NCBI RefSeq assembly: GCF_025399835.1
Contig: NZ_JAODVR010000001.1
Coordinates: 558,001-622,000 of the forward strand
Source of the DNA: Haloarchaeobius sp. HME9146
Lineage (GTDB): Archaea; Halobacteriota; Halobacteria; Halobacteriales; Natrialbaceae
DNA: 64,000 nt
Direction: 5' to 3'
Below, in pieces: positions 43,399-53,197 of the stretch (position 1 is its first letter; each line of letters begins with the position of its first letter). The notes under the pieces were generated by a model. It did not search any database and was not told where the DNA came from. It saw nothing but the letters and a program-made list of their open reading frames with translations. The position numbers and the translations under genes were made by a program.

Positions 43399-43887
43399 AT
43401 GAAGACGAGCACAGCCCACAAGCAGGCACAGACAGGCTTCGAGACCATCTTCGTCGCGCTCGGGCCGAGCGACCACGACCGCAGCGAGCGACTCGCCGAG
43501 AAGGTCATCGACCTCGCCGGTCCCTCCGGTGCCCAGGTCGTCCTCGGGCACGTGTTCACGAAGGAGGAGTACGAGGAGCGCCGCGAGATGCTCAACTACG
43601 ACCCCGACGCCGAGGTCACGCCCGACGTCGTCGCCCAGCGCTTCGACGTCATCCGCGACATCGGCGAGCACCTCGACGCCGCCGGCATCGACCACACGGT
43701 TCGCGGCGGCCTCGGCGAGTACAGCCAGGGCATCGCCGACCTGGCCGAGGAGGAGGACGCAGACCTCGTCGTCGTCGGCGGTCGCAAGCGCTCGCCGACC
43801 GGTAAAGCGGTGTTCGGTTCGACTGCGCAGGAGGTCATGCTGACCGCGCACTGCCCGGTGACCTTCGTCCGCGCCGACGCCGAGTAA
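43399..43887 (+). CDS. Universal stress protein
   Basis: 162 residues. After an N-terminal 15-residue extension the UspA fold begins FETIFVALGPSDHDRS and ends with VVVGGRKRSPTGKAVFGSTAQEVMLTAHCPVTFV, containing the nucleotide-binding glycine motif. A GGAGAGGT ribosome site lies directly before the ATG. The promoter has a TATA-like box at 43368-43374 and an inverted repeat just upstream. Confidence 0.85.
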   Translation: MKTSTAHKQAQTGFETIFVALGPSDHDRSERLAEKVIDLAGPSGAQVVLGHVFTKEEYEERREMLNYDPDAEVTPDVVAQRFDVIRDIGEHLDAAGIDHTVRGGLGEYSQGIADLAEEEDADLVVVGGRKRSPTGKAVFGSTAQEVMLTAHCPVTFVRADAE

Positions 43888-44027
43888 AAACCGGAGACTT
43901 CGTTCTTTTCTACTTTACTCGAACGCTGCAATCCCGGTTGCTGACTGCGATTGCAGGTCCTTCTCGTACTTACTCGAACGCTGCTATCCCAGTCGGCTCA
44001 CCGCCATCGCCACATTTCTCGTAATTT

Positions 44028-44056
44028 GGAGGTTTCTCCCTCCGGTCGAAACCTCC
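44028..44056. terminator. Hairpin in the 3' region of the acyl-CoA dehydrogenase gene
   Basis: GGAGGTTTC (44028-44036) pairs perfectly with GAAACCTCC (44048-44056), 11-base loop. It lies 63 bases past the gene stop on the minus strand, between the gene end and its echoes. It may be a transcript 3' end structure or part of a small repeat. Confidence 0.4.
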
Positions 44057-44082
44057 CTACTCGCGGCTACGCCGCTCGCAAC

Positions 44083-44118
44083 CGTGATTCTCGCTCGCTT
44101 CGCTCGCTCCGAATCACG
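44083..44118. terminator. Hairpin abutting the acyl-CoA dehydrogenase stop codon
   Basis: CGTGATTC (44083-44090) pairs perfectly with GAATCACG (44111-44118), ending one base before the stop at 44119. The loop is a CGCTCGCTTCGCTCG-type repeat often found between haloarchaeal genes. Confidence 0.4.
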
Positions 44119-45282
44119 CTACTCGAACGCTGCAATCCCGGTCAGGTCCTGCCCGAGAATCAGCGTATGGATGTCGTGGGTGCCCTCGTAGGTGTACACC
44201 GTCTCCATGTTCGCCATGTGGCGCATCGGCGAGTAGTCCGACGTGATGCCGTTGCCGCCGAGCATCTCTCTCGCAACCCTCGCCTGGTCACGGGCCATGC
44301 GGACGTTGTTGCGCTTGGCCATCGAGACGTGCTGCGGCCGGAGGTCGCCGCGCTCTTTGAGGTCGGCGAGGCGGTGGGCCAGCAGCTGGGCCGTCGTGAT
44401 CTGGGTGGCCATCTCGGCCAGCTTCTCCTGCTGGAGCTGGAACCGGGCGATGGGGCCGCCGAACTGCTCGCGGTCGACGGCGTAGTCGCGGGCCGTCTCG
44501 AAGCAGTCGCGGGCCGCACCGATGGCACCCCAGGCGATGCCGAAGCGGGCCTGGGTGAGACACGAGAGCGGTCCCTTCATGCCCTCGACACCGGGGAGGA
44601 CGTTCTCCTCGGGCACGAACACGTCGTTCAGGCCGAACTCGCCCGTGATAGAGGCGCGCAGCGAGAGTTTTTCAGTTATCTTGTTGACGGAGAAGCCGTC
44701 GCGGTCGGTCTCGACGAGGAACCCGCGCACCGGGTTCCCGTCCGAGGTCTTGTCGCGCGCCCAGACGACCGCCACGTCGGCGATGGGCGCGTTGGTGATC
44801 CACGTCTTCGAGCCGTTGAGGACGTAGCCGCCGTCGGCTTCTTCGGCGCGGGTCTCCATACCTGAGGGGTTCGAGCCGTGCTGGGGCTCGGTGAGGCCGA
44901 AGCAGCCGATCTTCTCGCCGAGGCCCATCTCGGGGAGCCACTCGTCTTTCTGCTCCTCGCTGCCGAACGCGTGGATGGGGTACATGACGAGTGCGCCCTG
45001 CACGCTGGCCATCGAGCGCAGGCCGGAGTCACACGCCTCGAGCTCCTGCATGAGCAGGCCGTAGGCGGTCTCGGAGACGTTCGGGAGGTCGTACCCGTCG
45101 AGGTTCGGGGCGTAGAAGCCCATCTCGCCCATCTCGGTGATGATGTCTGTCGGGAACGTCCCCTCTTCGAAGTGCTGTGCGATGTCGGGTTGTACGCGGT
45201 TCTCGACGAACTCACGGGCCGAGTCGCGGATCATCCGCTCCTCCTCGCCGAGGTCCGCCTCCAGGCCGACGTAATCGAGCAT
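44119..45282 (-). CDS. Acyl-CoA dehydrogenase, glutaryl-CoA dehydrogenase type
   Basis: FAD flavoprotein, 387 residues. Signatures are CFGLTEPQHGSNPSGMETRA near 125, GSKTWITNAPIADVAVVWA near 157, the R-F-G-I-AWGAIGAA segment near 257 and the catalytic-glutamate region VYTYEGTHDIHTLILGQDLTGIAAF at the end, which fits the glutaryl-CoA dehydrogenase branch. It oxidises acyl-CoA and passes electrons to ETF. The start MLDYVGLEADL is chosen over one 16 codons upstream. The last codons are echoed twice downstream. Confidence 0.9.
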   Translation of the reverse strand: MLDYVGLEADLGEEERMIRDSAREFVENRVQPDIAQHFEEGTFPTDIITEMGEMGFYAPNLDGYDLPNVSETAYGLLMQELEACDSGLRSMASVQGALVMYPIHAFGSEEQKDEWLPEMGLGEKIGCFGLTEPQHGSNPSGMETRAEEADGGYVLNGSKTWITNAPIADVAVVWARDKTSDGNPVRGFLVETDRDGFSVNKITEKLSLRASITGEFGLNDVFVPEENVLPGVEGMKGPLSCLTQARFGIAWGAIGAARDCFETARDYAVDREQFGGPIARFQLQQEKLAEMATQITTAQLLAHRLADLKERGDLRPQHVSMAKRNNVRMARDQARVAREMLGGNGITSDYSPMRHMANMETVYTYEGTHDIHTLILGQDLTGIAAFE

Positions 45283-45352
45283 ACGTCGGCTGGGTAGTCC
45301 GCGCAGAAAAGTACTCCTAAATCGGCGCAAGTGTTGCCGGAGGCACCCCGGC

Positions 45353-45378
45353 TCGGCTCACGGGGTCAGCTCACGCGC
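45353..45378. repeat. 13-bp tandem repeat at a gene end
   Basis: Minus strand CGTGAGCTGACCC (through the stop of the gene ending at 45366) is followed by CGTGAGCCGAGCC, 10 of 13 bases equal. The second copy has CGA where the gene has the TGA stop. It is a weaker example of the gene-end echo pattern. Confidence 0.4.
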
Positions 45379-46202
45379 TGTTCGAGCACGCGGTCACCCG
45401 AATCCGCACAGATGAGGGCGACGACCTCGTAGGAGTTACAGCAGGACTCGACGGTCTCCTCTTTCATCTCGACGGGCCCGCCGCCGGGGCACTCTTCGAG
45501 GAAGATGCGAAGCCCGTTCAGCACCGCGCCGCGGGCGACGGGGTCGAGTTCGGCCCACGACTCCGTCGCGGTCTCGGCGATGACGCGCGCCCCGGCCACG
45601 TCGACGCGCAGCGCGGTCTGGGAGGGCCACTCGCCGACGCGCTGGGCCCCGCGCTGGAGGACGACACCCTGGCCGTACTCCATGACCTCGTACTCGCCGT
45701 CGCCGTCGAGGCCGAAGACGGTCCGGACCTCCTCGGGGTCGACCTCGTCGGGCGTGTCGGCGAGAATCTCGTCCCAGCGCTCGGCGAACGCGGCGTTCAG
45801 ACAGAGGTCGTCGATGTCCTCGCAGGGTTCGATGGCACCCGCCTCCGAGAGGAACGTCTCGGGTTCGACGTCGCGGACGTCACCTGCCTTCGGGAGTGGG
45901 TGTTCGGGTTCCTTGCCGAACCACGCGAGCAGCCAGTCGGGCATGTAGCGTTTCGTCAACTCGGGTGTGCCCGGGACGAGGTAGCCCCGGAGCCAGATGG
46001 CGGCCAGACTCACCAGGAAGACGACGAAGCCGAGCCCTGCCGCGGTCCCGGTGGCGGCCGCGGTGCTCGCGACGAGCGCGACGACGACGCTCAGGACGAC
46101 CGCGATGAGCGTGTTGACCGTCGTACAGGGCCAACAGCGGTTCTCACCCGTGTACTCGGGTTGGCGAAGGGCAGCGAGCCCGGAGGAATGTGAATCAGCC
46201 AT
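45366..46202 (-). CDS. Membrane protein with a cytoplasmic-type C-terminal domain
   Basis: 278 residues. The start MADSHSSGLAALRQPEYTGENRCWPCTTVN is highly polar with a CxxC, followed by two hydrophobic segments (about 29-50 and 54-75) and a soluble domain of about 190 residues without a recognised family. The style is typical of a haloarchaeal conserved protein. Cysteine pairs near the N-terminus and a CCNSYEV near the end could bind a metal. Confidence 0.65.
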   Translation of the reverse strand: MADSHSSGLAALRQPEYTGENRCWPCTTVNTLIAVVLSVVVALVASTAAATGTAAGLGFVVFLVSLAAIWLRGYLVPGTPELTKRYMPDWLLAWFGKEPEHPLPKAGDVRDVEPETFLSEAGAIEPCEDIDDLCLNAAFAERWDEILADTPDEVDPEEVRTVFGLDGDGEYEVMEYGQGVVLQRGAQRVGEWPSQTALRVDVAGARVIAETATESWAELDPVARGAVLNGLRIFLEECPGGGPVEMKEETVESCCNSYEVVALICADSGDRVLEQRVS

Positions 46203-46274
46203 ACCCGAGAAAGCGTCCCGAACCGAAATAGGTCTTATTTTCAACAGGCCGAGATGTCGAAGGAGCGCCGCGGG

Positions 46275-46994
46275 TCAGTCCGACGCGGCGGTGGAGGTGG
46301 CGCTGTCCCCGACCTGGTCGACCCGGCGGACGTACGAGGTGAAGTTCTCGAACAGGCGCTTGGCCTCGCAGGCCTTCGCGTAGTTCCGCTCGGTGATACC
46401 GTCGACGACCGCCTGCTTGCGCTCGTCGGGCAGTTCGTCCTTGCCCATGGTGACCTCGCGGGCGGTCCGGGTGTCGTACTCGGGGTGGAACTGCACACCG
46501 AAGACGTGGCCCTTGCGGAAGCCGTGGTTCCCGTAGTCGTTGCGGGCGATCTCGGTCGCGCCGGGCGGCAGCTCGACGACCGAATCCGAGTGGGTGGTGA
46601 AGACAGTGTACTCGCCGTCGAGTCCGTCGAACAGCGGGTTGTTCCCGGAGAGCTGGACGGTACGGTAGCCGATCTCGTACTCGCCCATGTCCTCGACCCG
46701 GCCACCGAGCGCGTCCGCGAGGAGCTGGTGCCCCCAACAGACGCCCAGACAGGGCAGCCCTTCGTCCGCGGCGTCGCGGACCCACTGCTTGGTGGGCTGA
46801 ATCCATGCTTCGTCCCAGTAGACGGACGAGCGCGACCCTGTGACGACGACGCCGTCCCAGTCGTGGTGGTCCGGCAGGTGGCCATCGGTTGCGCTGAACT
46901 CCACGAGGTCGGCGTCGAGCTCCCGCCGGAAGTTGCGGCGGGTGTTCTCGTCACCATGTGCGGCGTTCAGCAGTGCGATACGAACTCGACTCAT
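46275..46994 (-). CDS. Class I glutamine amidotransferase-like protein
   Basis: 239 residues. The catalytic triad is intact: C86 in LGVCWGHQLL, H170 and E172 in FGVQFHPEYD. The protein is a stand-alone GATase domain like the GMP synthase-type homologues (YfbR/GuaA-like), without a synthase partner in the window. It may deaminate glutamine for an unknown acceptor, or hydrolyse gamma-glutamyl compounds. Confidence 0.82.
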   Translation of the reverse strand: MSRVRIALLNAAHGDENTRRNFRRELDADLVEFSATDGHLPDHHDWDGVVVTGSRSSVYWDEAWIQPTKQWVRDAADEGLPCLGVCWGHQLLADALGGRVEDMGEYEIGYRTVQLSGNNPLFDGLDGEYTVFTTHSDSVVELPPGATEIARNDYGNHGFRKGHVFGVQFHPEYDTRTAREVTMGKDELPDERKQAVVDGITERNYAKACEAKRLFENFTSYVRRVDQVGDSATSTAASD

Positions 46995-47164
46995 CGTGTA
47001 TAGAAGGGTCACTTACCAATTAGTCAGTTACGCCTCGGCGAGTGTTTGCCGACATCTCAGAGCCAAGTCGTGTAGGCCGGACACGTAGGTGTCTCGCGCC
47101 GGTAGGAACGGATGCCGTCGAGCAGACGGTAGAAGGCAATCCCCCATCTGACTGCGTGTGGACT

Positions 47165-47200
47165 CACCACGGGTGTCTCTCCCCACCCACGCCCGTGGTG
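47165..47200. terminator. Hairpin downstream of the alpha/beta hydrolase gene
   Basis: CACCACGGG (47165-47173) and CCCGTGGTG (47192-47200) form a perfect 9-bp inverted repeat 16 bases past the hydrolase stop on the minus strand. It may end the transcript. Confidence 0.4.
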
Positions 47201-47215
47201 TTGGGTGCAGCCGTT

Positions 47216-47992
47216 TCAGGTATCGCCCACGCCGTCGAGGAATCCCACGAGTGCATCGTTCACCGGTCTGGACCGTTCGATGTGAACGAAGTGGCCCGCG
47301 TCGGGGAAGTGCTCCCGTTCCCCTCGCGGGAGCCCCTCGGCGAGGGCCTGGGCGGTGCCAGCCGACACGAGGCCGTCGGACCCACCATCGACGACGAGGG
47401 CCGGGACGGTGAGCTCGTACAGCGGGGCCGCGTCGTAGCCCATGAGCGCGGCCCGCTGGCGCTGCCAATCCGTTTCACCCGCGTCCTCGTCGGTTCGCCA
47501 CCCCGCGATACCGTCGCAGACGTCGGGCATCTCCTCACAGAACTCGGCAGAAAGCACCGCAGACAACGTCTCCCGACAGGCCGATTCGTCGGTCGGGTCG
47601 GCGAAGAAGGGGTCGGGGTCGTACTCGTCACCCGTCGTCGCCCCGCCGACGAGCGTGAGGCTCCGCGCTCGACCGTGCTTGCGGGCGTATTCGAGCGCGA
47701 CCATCGCGCCGAGCCCACACCCCACGAGGTGGACCGACTTCGCGCCGTGGGCCGAGAGAACGGCGTCGAGGTCGTTGACGAACGTCGCCATCGTCAGGTC
47801 ACCGCTGGGCGGGTCCGACCGGCCGGTCCCGCGGGTGTTCCACACCAGCGTCTCGTAGGGACCGGCGAGGCTCGCGTACTGCCAGCCCCACAGCCACGCC
47901 CCGCACCCGATGTCGGGCACGAACGCGACCGTCTCCCCCTCGCCGTCGGTCTCGTAGTACAGCGTCGTCCCGTTCCTGTCTACCGTGGGCAT
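47216..47992 (-). CDS. Alpha/beta hydrolase fold protein lacking the nucleophile
   Basis: 258 residues with the standard fold: start MPTVDRNGTTLYYETDGEG, oxyanion-region and lid segments, VVDGGSDGLV near 205 and the histidine region DAGHFVHIERS near 230. The nucleophile elbow reads G91-C92-G93-L94-G95, so the Ser/Cys/Asp expected at position 93 is glycine. The rest of the triad seems present. It could be non-catalytic, a C-C hydrolase variant, or use Cys92. Function unknown. Confidence 0.7.
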   Translation of the reverse strand: MPTVDRNGTTLYYETDGEGETVAFVPDIGCGAWLWGWQYASLAGPYETLVWNTRGTGRSDPPSGDLTMATFVNDLDAVLSAHGAKSVHLVGCGLGAMVALEYARKHGRARSLTLVGGATTGDEYDPDPFFADPTDESACRETLSAVLSAEFCEEMPDVCDGIAGWRTDEDAGETDWQRQRAALMGYDAAPLYELTVPALVVDGGSDGLVSAGTAQALAEGLPRGEREHFPDAGHFVHIERSRPVNDALVGFLDGVGDT

Positions 47993-48184
47993 GGTCGAGA
48001 TGACCCGGGCCAGTGGCTTACGCGTCACGGAACCGTCGTCGTCGCGGCCACTCCCCGCGTCGCCCGTCGACCCCCCCGTTTCGGGTAGAACAACGGCACG
48101 CGAGTTCTCCGTTCTCTGGCGTCGTCGGCGACACGCACCGACGCTTCGCGGTCCTTTTGAGCCGCCGACGTGTTCACCCGTCTA

Positions 48185-49387
48185 ATGCACGCCATCAAGG
48201 ACAGCGTCCACGACTACATCGAGGTGTCGGGCGTCGTCGCCGACCTGCTCGATACACCGGCGATGCAACGGCTCCGACACGTCAAGCAGCTCTCGTCGGT
48301 GCGGCTCGTCTATCCCTCCGCGAACCACACCCGCTTCGAGCACTCGCTGGGCGTCTACCACCTCGCCCGCCGGGCGTGTCGCCACCTGGACATCGACGGC
48401 TCGCGCGCCGAGGCGGTCCAGGCCGCCGCGCTGCTGCACGACGTGGGTCACGGCCCTTACGGCCACCAGACCGAGGGCATCATCCTCCGCCGGCTCGGCC
48501 GGCACCACGACGAGGTCCACGACCTGCTCGGGCAGGGCGACCTCGCCCGCGTCCTCGAATCCCACGGGCTCGACACCGGTGCCATCGCCGACCTCATCGA
48601 CGGGCAGGGCAAGTACGGCCAGCTCGTCTCCGGCGAACTCGACGTGGACCGGATGGACTACCTGGTTCGTGACGCCCACCACTCCGGGGTACCGTACGGG
48701 ACCATCGACCAGGGCCGCCTGCTCCGTGCGCTCACCTTCATCGACGACGACCTCGCGCTCTCGGAGGGCAACCTCGCCACGGCCGAATCGATGCTGGTCG
48801 CCCGGGCGCTGATGAACGCGACCGTCTACCGCCACCACGTCTCCCGCATCGCGGGCTCGATGCTCGAACGCGTCTGCGAGCGCCTGCTCGACGAGACGCC
48901 CGTGTCGGTCGAGGAGTTCGCCCGGATGAGCGACGACGAACTGCTCGCGGCCCTGCGCCGGCACGACGAGACCAGCGACGTGGCGGCCCGCCTCGCCACC
49001 CGGGACCTCTACAAGCGAACCGTCTGGGCGGAACTCGACGACGTGCCCGACCGGGTCGTCGACGCGGACCACGAGACCCGCCGGGAGCTGGAGGCCGAGA
49101 TCGCCGAGGACGCCGGTGTTCCAGCCGAAACCGTGCTTCTGGACGTACCGGGCCGCCCCTCGATGCCGGAGTCCTCGACCCGCGTCGTCGTCAACGGCGA
49201 GGTGCGCCGTCTCCACGAGGAGTCCCCGCTGGTCCAGGGCCTGCAGGCCGCCCAGTCGGTCCAGTGGCGGCTCGGGGTCTACACGCCCGAAGAATCGGTC
49301 GAGACGGTCCGCGACGTGGCACTCGACGTGCTCGACGTCCCCGCCGATGGCACCCGCCCGTCGGGGTCGCGGTCTTGGCCAGCGTAA
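48185..49387 (+). CDS. HD superfamily phosphohydrolase (dNTPase-like)
   Basis: 400 residues. The metal motifs HTRFEHSLGVYHLAR (near 43), AALLHDVGHGPYGHQ (near 85) and LDVDRMDYLVRDAHHSG (near 153) match the SAMHD1/dGTPase-type HD family. It probably hydrolyses deoxynucleotides or related phosphates. The ATG at 48185 precedes HAIKDSVHDYIEV, the family start. The gene diverges from the alpha/beta hydrolase. Confidence 0.87.
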   Translation: MHAIKDSVHDYIEVSGVVADLLDTPAMQRLRHVKQLSSVRLVYPSANHTRFEHSLGVYHLARRACRHLDIDGSRAEAVQAAALLHDVGHGPYGHQTEGIILRRLGRHHDEVHDLLGQGDLARVLESHGLDTGAIADLIDGQGKYGQLVSGELDVDRMDYLVRDAHHSGVPYGTIDQGRLLRALTFIDDDLALSEGNLATAESMLVARALMNATVYRHHVSRIAGSMLERVCERLLDETPVSVEEFARMSDDELLAALRRHDETSDVAARLATRDLYKRTVWAELDDVPDRVVDADHETRRELEAEIAEDAGVPAETVLLDVPGRPSMPESSTRVVVNGEVRRLHEESPLVQGLQAAQSVQWRLGVYTPEESVETVRDVALDVLDVPADGTRPSGSRSWPA

Positions 49388-49669
49388 GTCACTGGCCCGG
49401 TTCCTTGTGATAACCGGCAGTCCCGACGGCGGAGATTTCCTGTTAGCGGGGTTACACAGCCGATACGTTTACAATACTGCATCTCACACTACTCGATGGG
49501 GTACGACACCCTAATCGGATCAGTCGTTGCCTCCTGACCGATGTCCTGCTCGGCCGGGACCGAGTGGGAACTGGGATACGCCACTATCATTTCCTTTCCC
49601 TTTCACCACCCGAGAGCCGACGGCTCGTGGCTCGTCGGTTCGAGATACAGATGCAGAGAAGACCCCGTT
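49388..49669. other. Gene-free region
   Basis: 282 bases downstream of the HD phosphohydrolase and of the DUF4013 gene, which converge here. Moderate AT content around 49460-49500. No open frame, repeat or structured element that I can support. Confidence 0.4.
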
Positions 49670-50290
49670 TCAGGCGGGTTCGACGATGCCCGCGGCGGCT
49701 GCCCGCTCGTACACGCGACCCCAGTACGAGGCCTGTGCGAAGGTCGCGAAGGCGCTCCCGAACAGGATACCGACGCCGAGCGCCAGCGCCGAGAGCATGG
49801 TGACGACCCCGAGCAGGATGGCCAGCGGAATATACATCGCGGCGTGCTTGGCGTAGAACACGGTGAACGCGAAGTCGGGTACCCGAGACGAGGTGTACGT
49901 CTCGCCGATGTCGCCGGTCACCGCGTAGACGGTGATGACGGCAGGCCCGACGTATACCGCGGCCAGCACCACCAGCACGTACACCGCCGGGTGGATGTAC
50001 TCGATGCTGATGAAACCCAGAATCCCCACCACCGCGACGAACGGGAGCTGGGCGACGAACAGCCAGACCCCCTCCTTCAGCAGTTCAACGTAGTCAGTGT
50101 ACGCGGGCTGTGGCTCGTCACGGGCGGCGCTCCGGTACAGCCGGAACACGTAGCCGAAGAGGACGAAATAGGGGACGATGAGGAAGCTGAGCAGCAGCGT
50201 CAGTCCGCCCTTCAGTATCGCGCCCCAGCCGTCTTCGCGGGGATACGAGAGCGCGAACTCGAAGGGACTCTTCTTGGCGTCGAGACTCAT
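49670..50290 (-). CDS. DUF4013 membrane protein
   Basis: 206 residues with about six hydrophobic segments in two groups (about 25-55, 73-125 and 145-185). The repeated FEFALSYPREDGW and the later VPDFAFTVFYAKHAAMYIPLA match the DUF4013 family found in archaea. Function unknown. A following region upstream of alaS separates them by 135 bases. Confidence 0.75.
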   Translation of the reverse strand: MSLDAKKSPFEFALSYPREDGWGAILKGGLTLLLSFLIVPYFVLFGYVFRLYRSAARDEPQPAYTDYVELLKEGVWLFVAQLPFVAVVGILGFISIEYIHPAVYVLVVLAAVYVGPAVITVYAVTGDIGETYTSSRVPDFAFTVFYAKHAAMYIPLAILLGVVTMLSALALGVGILFGSAFATFAQASYWGRVYERAAAAGIVEPA

Positions 50291-50425
50291 GCGCCGACCA
50301 CCACTCGCCGGTCCGATACGGCCATCGTCGTGTCGTCAGTCAGAAGCATCAGCCCGAGAATCTTCGAGCACCGACATAAACGTTGACGCCCGTTCGGGCG
50401 CGAGGCGTCGAAAAGCGGGCCCTGT

Positions 50426-53197
50426 TCAGGCGTTCAGCACGGTCCGGAGCACGTCGGGGGCGTCCGCCAGTGCCTCGTCGAGCTTGTCCGTCTCCGGGCC
50501 GCCACCCTGGGCGAAGTCCGGCGGGCCGCCGCCGCCGCCGCCGACCTTCGAAGCCAGCTGGCTGACGACCTGCCCGGCGTTCACGTCGGAGCCGTCGGGG
50601 ACGGCGACGACGAACTGGGCACCGTCCGCGGCAGAGCCGATGACGGCTATCTTGCCCTCCTCGACCAGCGCGTTCGCGGTCGCGCGGAGTTCGTCCGAGT
50701 CGGCGTCGATGCGCTGGACGATGGCGGGCGTGCCGCCGATGTCGACCTCCTCGGCGTCGCCGGCACCCGAGGCGCGGACCTCGGCGAGCTGTTCTTTGAG
50801 GTCTTCGATGGTCTTGCCCCGGGCCTTCCACTCCTCGAAGAAGCGCTCGGCGGTCTCGGGGACCTCCTGCGGGGAGACGTCGAGCACGTCGGCCGCCCCG
50901 TACAGGGCGTCCTCGGTCTCCTGCGTCGCCACGATGGCGGCGTCACCAGCGGCGAACGTGATGCGCTCGACCCCGTCCTGCACGCGCTCGGTGTTGCGGA
51001 TCTTGATGGCACCGATGTCGCCGGTGCGGGCGACGTGGGTTCCACCGCAGGCCTGCACGTCCTCGGCCACGTGGATGAGCCGGATGTTCGTGCCCGGCGG
51101 AATCCCACCCTGGTAGAGGTCGAAGCCGTGTTCCTCCTCGGCCTCGTGACGGTGGGGCCACTCCTGCTTCACCGGCGAGTTCTCCATCACCAGCTCGTTC
51201 GCGAAGCGCTCTATCTCCTTGATCTCCTCGCGGGAGATGCGCTCGTAGTGGTGGACGTCGATGCGGGAGGAGTCGACCCCTTTCTGGGCACCGGCCTGCC
51301 GGATGTGCTCACCGAGCACCTGCCGCGCCGCGTGGATGACGACGTGGGTTGCGGTGTGGTTGCGCATCAGCTGGCGGCGGCGGTACGTGTCGAGCTGGCC
51401 GCGGACGAACTCGCCCTTGCCGGGCGACTCGTCGGTCCGGTGCAGGATGACGCCGTCGCGAATCTGGACGTTGGTGACCTCGACGGTCACGTCGTCGGTG
51501 CTCAGCGAGCCCGTGTCGGATGGCTGGCCACCGCCCTCGGGGTAGAACATCGTCTGGTCGAGCACCACGTCGTAGCCGTCCTCGCGCTCGAACACGTCGA
51601 GGACGACGGCCTCGAACTCGGTGCGCTGCTGGTCCTCGTAGTAGAGGCGGTCGGTCTCGGGCAGGTCAGAGAGGCGCTCGTCCTGGTCGTCGCCCTCCTC
51701 CTCGAACGCCTGGCCACCGTCGTGGCGCTCGGCGACGAGCGAGAAGAAGTCGTCCGGGACGTTCACCCGGGCACCCTCCTCGTTGGCGATCTCCTCGACC
51801 ATGTCCGGCTGGAGGCCGTGACTGTCGTACAGCTCGATGAGTTCGCTCGTCGGGATGGGCTCGGACTTGCGGGCGTACTCCTCGGCGAGGGTGCGAACCT
51901 TCCGGCTGCCGCGGTCGAGCGTCTCGTGGTACTTCTCGACCTCGTTGCGGACGATCTCGCGGATGGTGTCGCGGTTCTTGTAGCCCAGTCGCTTGGCCTG
52001 CATGTCGACGAGTTCGTCGAGCGGGGCGTCGACGCCGACGTTGTCACAGAGCCGTTTCGTGCGCCGGAGGACCATCCGGGAGAGGTAGCCCGTCGAGACG
52101 TTGCTCGGGACGATACCGTCGCCGAACATGTACGCCATCGTGCGGCAGTGGTCCGTGATGGCGTAGATGTCCTCGAGGGGCTCGACGAGCTCCTCCAGTT
52201 CGGCCCGGGAGACGCCGAGCTTGTCGGCGATGGTGCCACGGGCGGTCTCCATGTCCTCGGCCTCGTCGATGTCCATGTGACCGGCGAGCTTGGCCGAGCG
52301 GTGGATGAGCTGCTCCTCGTCCTCGGTGTGCTCGATGCCGGCGTTCTCCTTCAGGAACTGTATCATGTCGGGGTAGACCGCCTCGTAGACGGTCGGGGTC
52401 CCCTGGGACATCCACGTCCACCGCTCCAGCCCGTAGCCGGTGTCGACGATGTACGTGTCCATCGGCGAGTAGCGGTTCCCGTCCTTCAGCTCGTACTCGC
52501 CCTCGGGGTCCTGCTCCATCGACATGAAGACGAGCGTCGCGAGTTCGGCCCCGCGGTAGATGACCTCGATAGCGGGCCCGGCGTTGCCGCCGCCGACCCA
52601 CGGGTCTTCGATGTAGACGATCTCGTCGAGGTTCGCGCCCATCGACTCGAACAGCTCGTCGCAGTAGCGGACGGTGTCGTCCTTCCAGTACACCTCGCCC
52701 TCGTAGGCGTACTCCTCCTCGGCGTCCTCGCGGACGTTGAAGGCGTGGTGGGCCATCATCTCGAAGGCCATCGTGTGTCGTCCCGTCTTGCCGACGTTGT
52801 CGATGTCCTGCATCCGGATGCAGGGCTGGCTGATGGTCAGCGGGTTCGCCGGCGGCGGCGTCTGGCCCGAGGTGACGAGCGGCTGGAAGTCGTAGATAGA
52901 CGCCTGCGTGAGCAGGACGTCGTCACGCCAGCGGTTCGCGGCCACCGGGTACGGGTCGATGCGTGTGTGGCCGTTCTCCTCGAAGAAGGAGAGGAACGCC
53001 TCGCGCATCTCCTCGAGGGTGTACGCCTCGTCGAACCCGGGGTTGTCGATGAAACTGTAGTCCTCGCAGGGCGGCTCCCCGCACGTCTCCCGGTCGTGGT
53101 CGCGCGTCCAGAAGTGGGCACCGCAGTCCACACACTCCCGTCGCACGAAGTCTTCCTCCTCGAAATACTCGAGGCGGTACTCCTCCTCTAGAGTCAT
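50426..53197 (-). CDS. alaS: Alanyl-tRNA synthetase
   Basis: 923 residues, archaeal type. The N-terminus [29 protein letters not shown] carries the archaeal extension with a CxxC...CxxxxC zinc-like motif. Class II catalytic motifs follow ([35 protein letters not shown]). The editing domain has [13 protein letters not shown] near 620 and [13 protein letters not shown] near 735, and the C-terminal domain ends [18 protein letters not shown]. The start is chosen because upstream in-frame sequence is not conserved. It diverges from tspO. Confidence 0.96.
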   Translation of the reverse strand: MTLEEEYRLEYFEEEDFVRRECVDCGAHFWTRDHDRETCGEPPCEDYSFIDNPGFDEAYTLEEMREAFLSFFEENGHTRIDPYPVAANRWRDDVLLTQASIYDFQPLVTSGQTPPPANPLTISQPCIRMQDIDNVGKTGRHTMAFEMMAHHAFNVREDAEEEYAYEGEVYWKDDTVRYCDELFESMGANLDEIVYIEDPWVGGGNAGPAIEVIYRGAELATLVFMSMEQDPEGEYELKDGNRYSPMDTYIVDTGYGLERWTWMSQGTPTVYEAVYPDMIQFLKENAGIEHTEDEEQLIHRSAKLAGHMDIDEAEDMETARGTIADKLGVSRAELEELVEPLEDIYAITDHCRTMAYMFGDGIVPSNVSTGYLSRMVLRRTKRLCDNVGVDAPLDELVDMQAKRLGYKNRDTIREIVRNEVEKYHETLDRGSRKVRTLAEEYARKSEPIPTSELIELYDSHGLQPDMVEEIANEEGARVNVPDDFFSLVAERHDGGQAFEEEGDDQDERLSDLPETDRLYYEDQQRTEFEAVVLDVFEREDGYDVVLDQTMFYPEGGGQPSDTGSLSTDDVTVEVTNVQIRDGVILHRTDESPGKGEFVRGQLDTYRRRQLMRNHTATHVVIHAARQVLGEHIRQAGAQKGVDSSRIDVHHYERISREEIKEIERFANELVMENSPVKQEWPHRHEAEEEHGFDLYQGGIPPGTNIRLIHVAEDVQACGGTHVARTGDIGAIKIRNTERVQDGVERITFAAGDAAIVATQETEDALYGAADVLDVSPQEVPETAERFFEEWKARGKTIEDLKEQLAEVRASGAGDAEEVDIGGTPAIVQRIDADSDELRATANALVEEGKIAVIGSAADGAQFVVAVPDGSDVNAGQVVSQLASKVGGGGGGPPDFAQGGGPETDKLDEALADAPDVLRTVLNA

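Larger units (their letters stand above)
43915..44142. repeat. Three copies of the acyl-CoA dehydrogenase 3' end
   Basis: The gene end TGIAAFE-stop (44119-44142, minus strand) is repeated at 43970-43993 and 43915-43938. Relative to the gene, the first echo differs at two third codon positions plus TAA for TAG; the second differs only in the stop. Residues before the shared eight codons differ (L, P and A), so the copies have a sharp boundary. Spacers are 31 and 125 bases. Confidence 0.85.

Noticed and set aside
47028-47215. Possible minus-strand gene downstream of the alpha/beta hydrolase
   Set aside because: The frame is a continuation of a shadow reading with no start of its own and crosses a hairpin.
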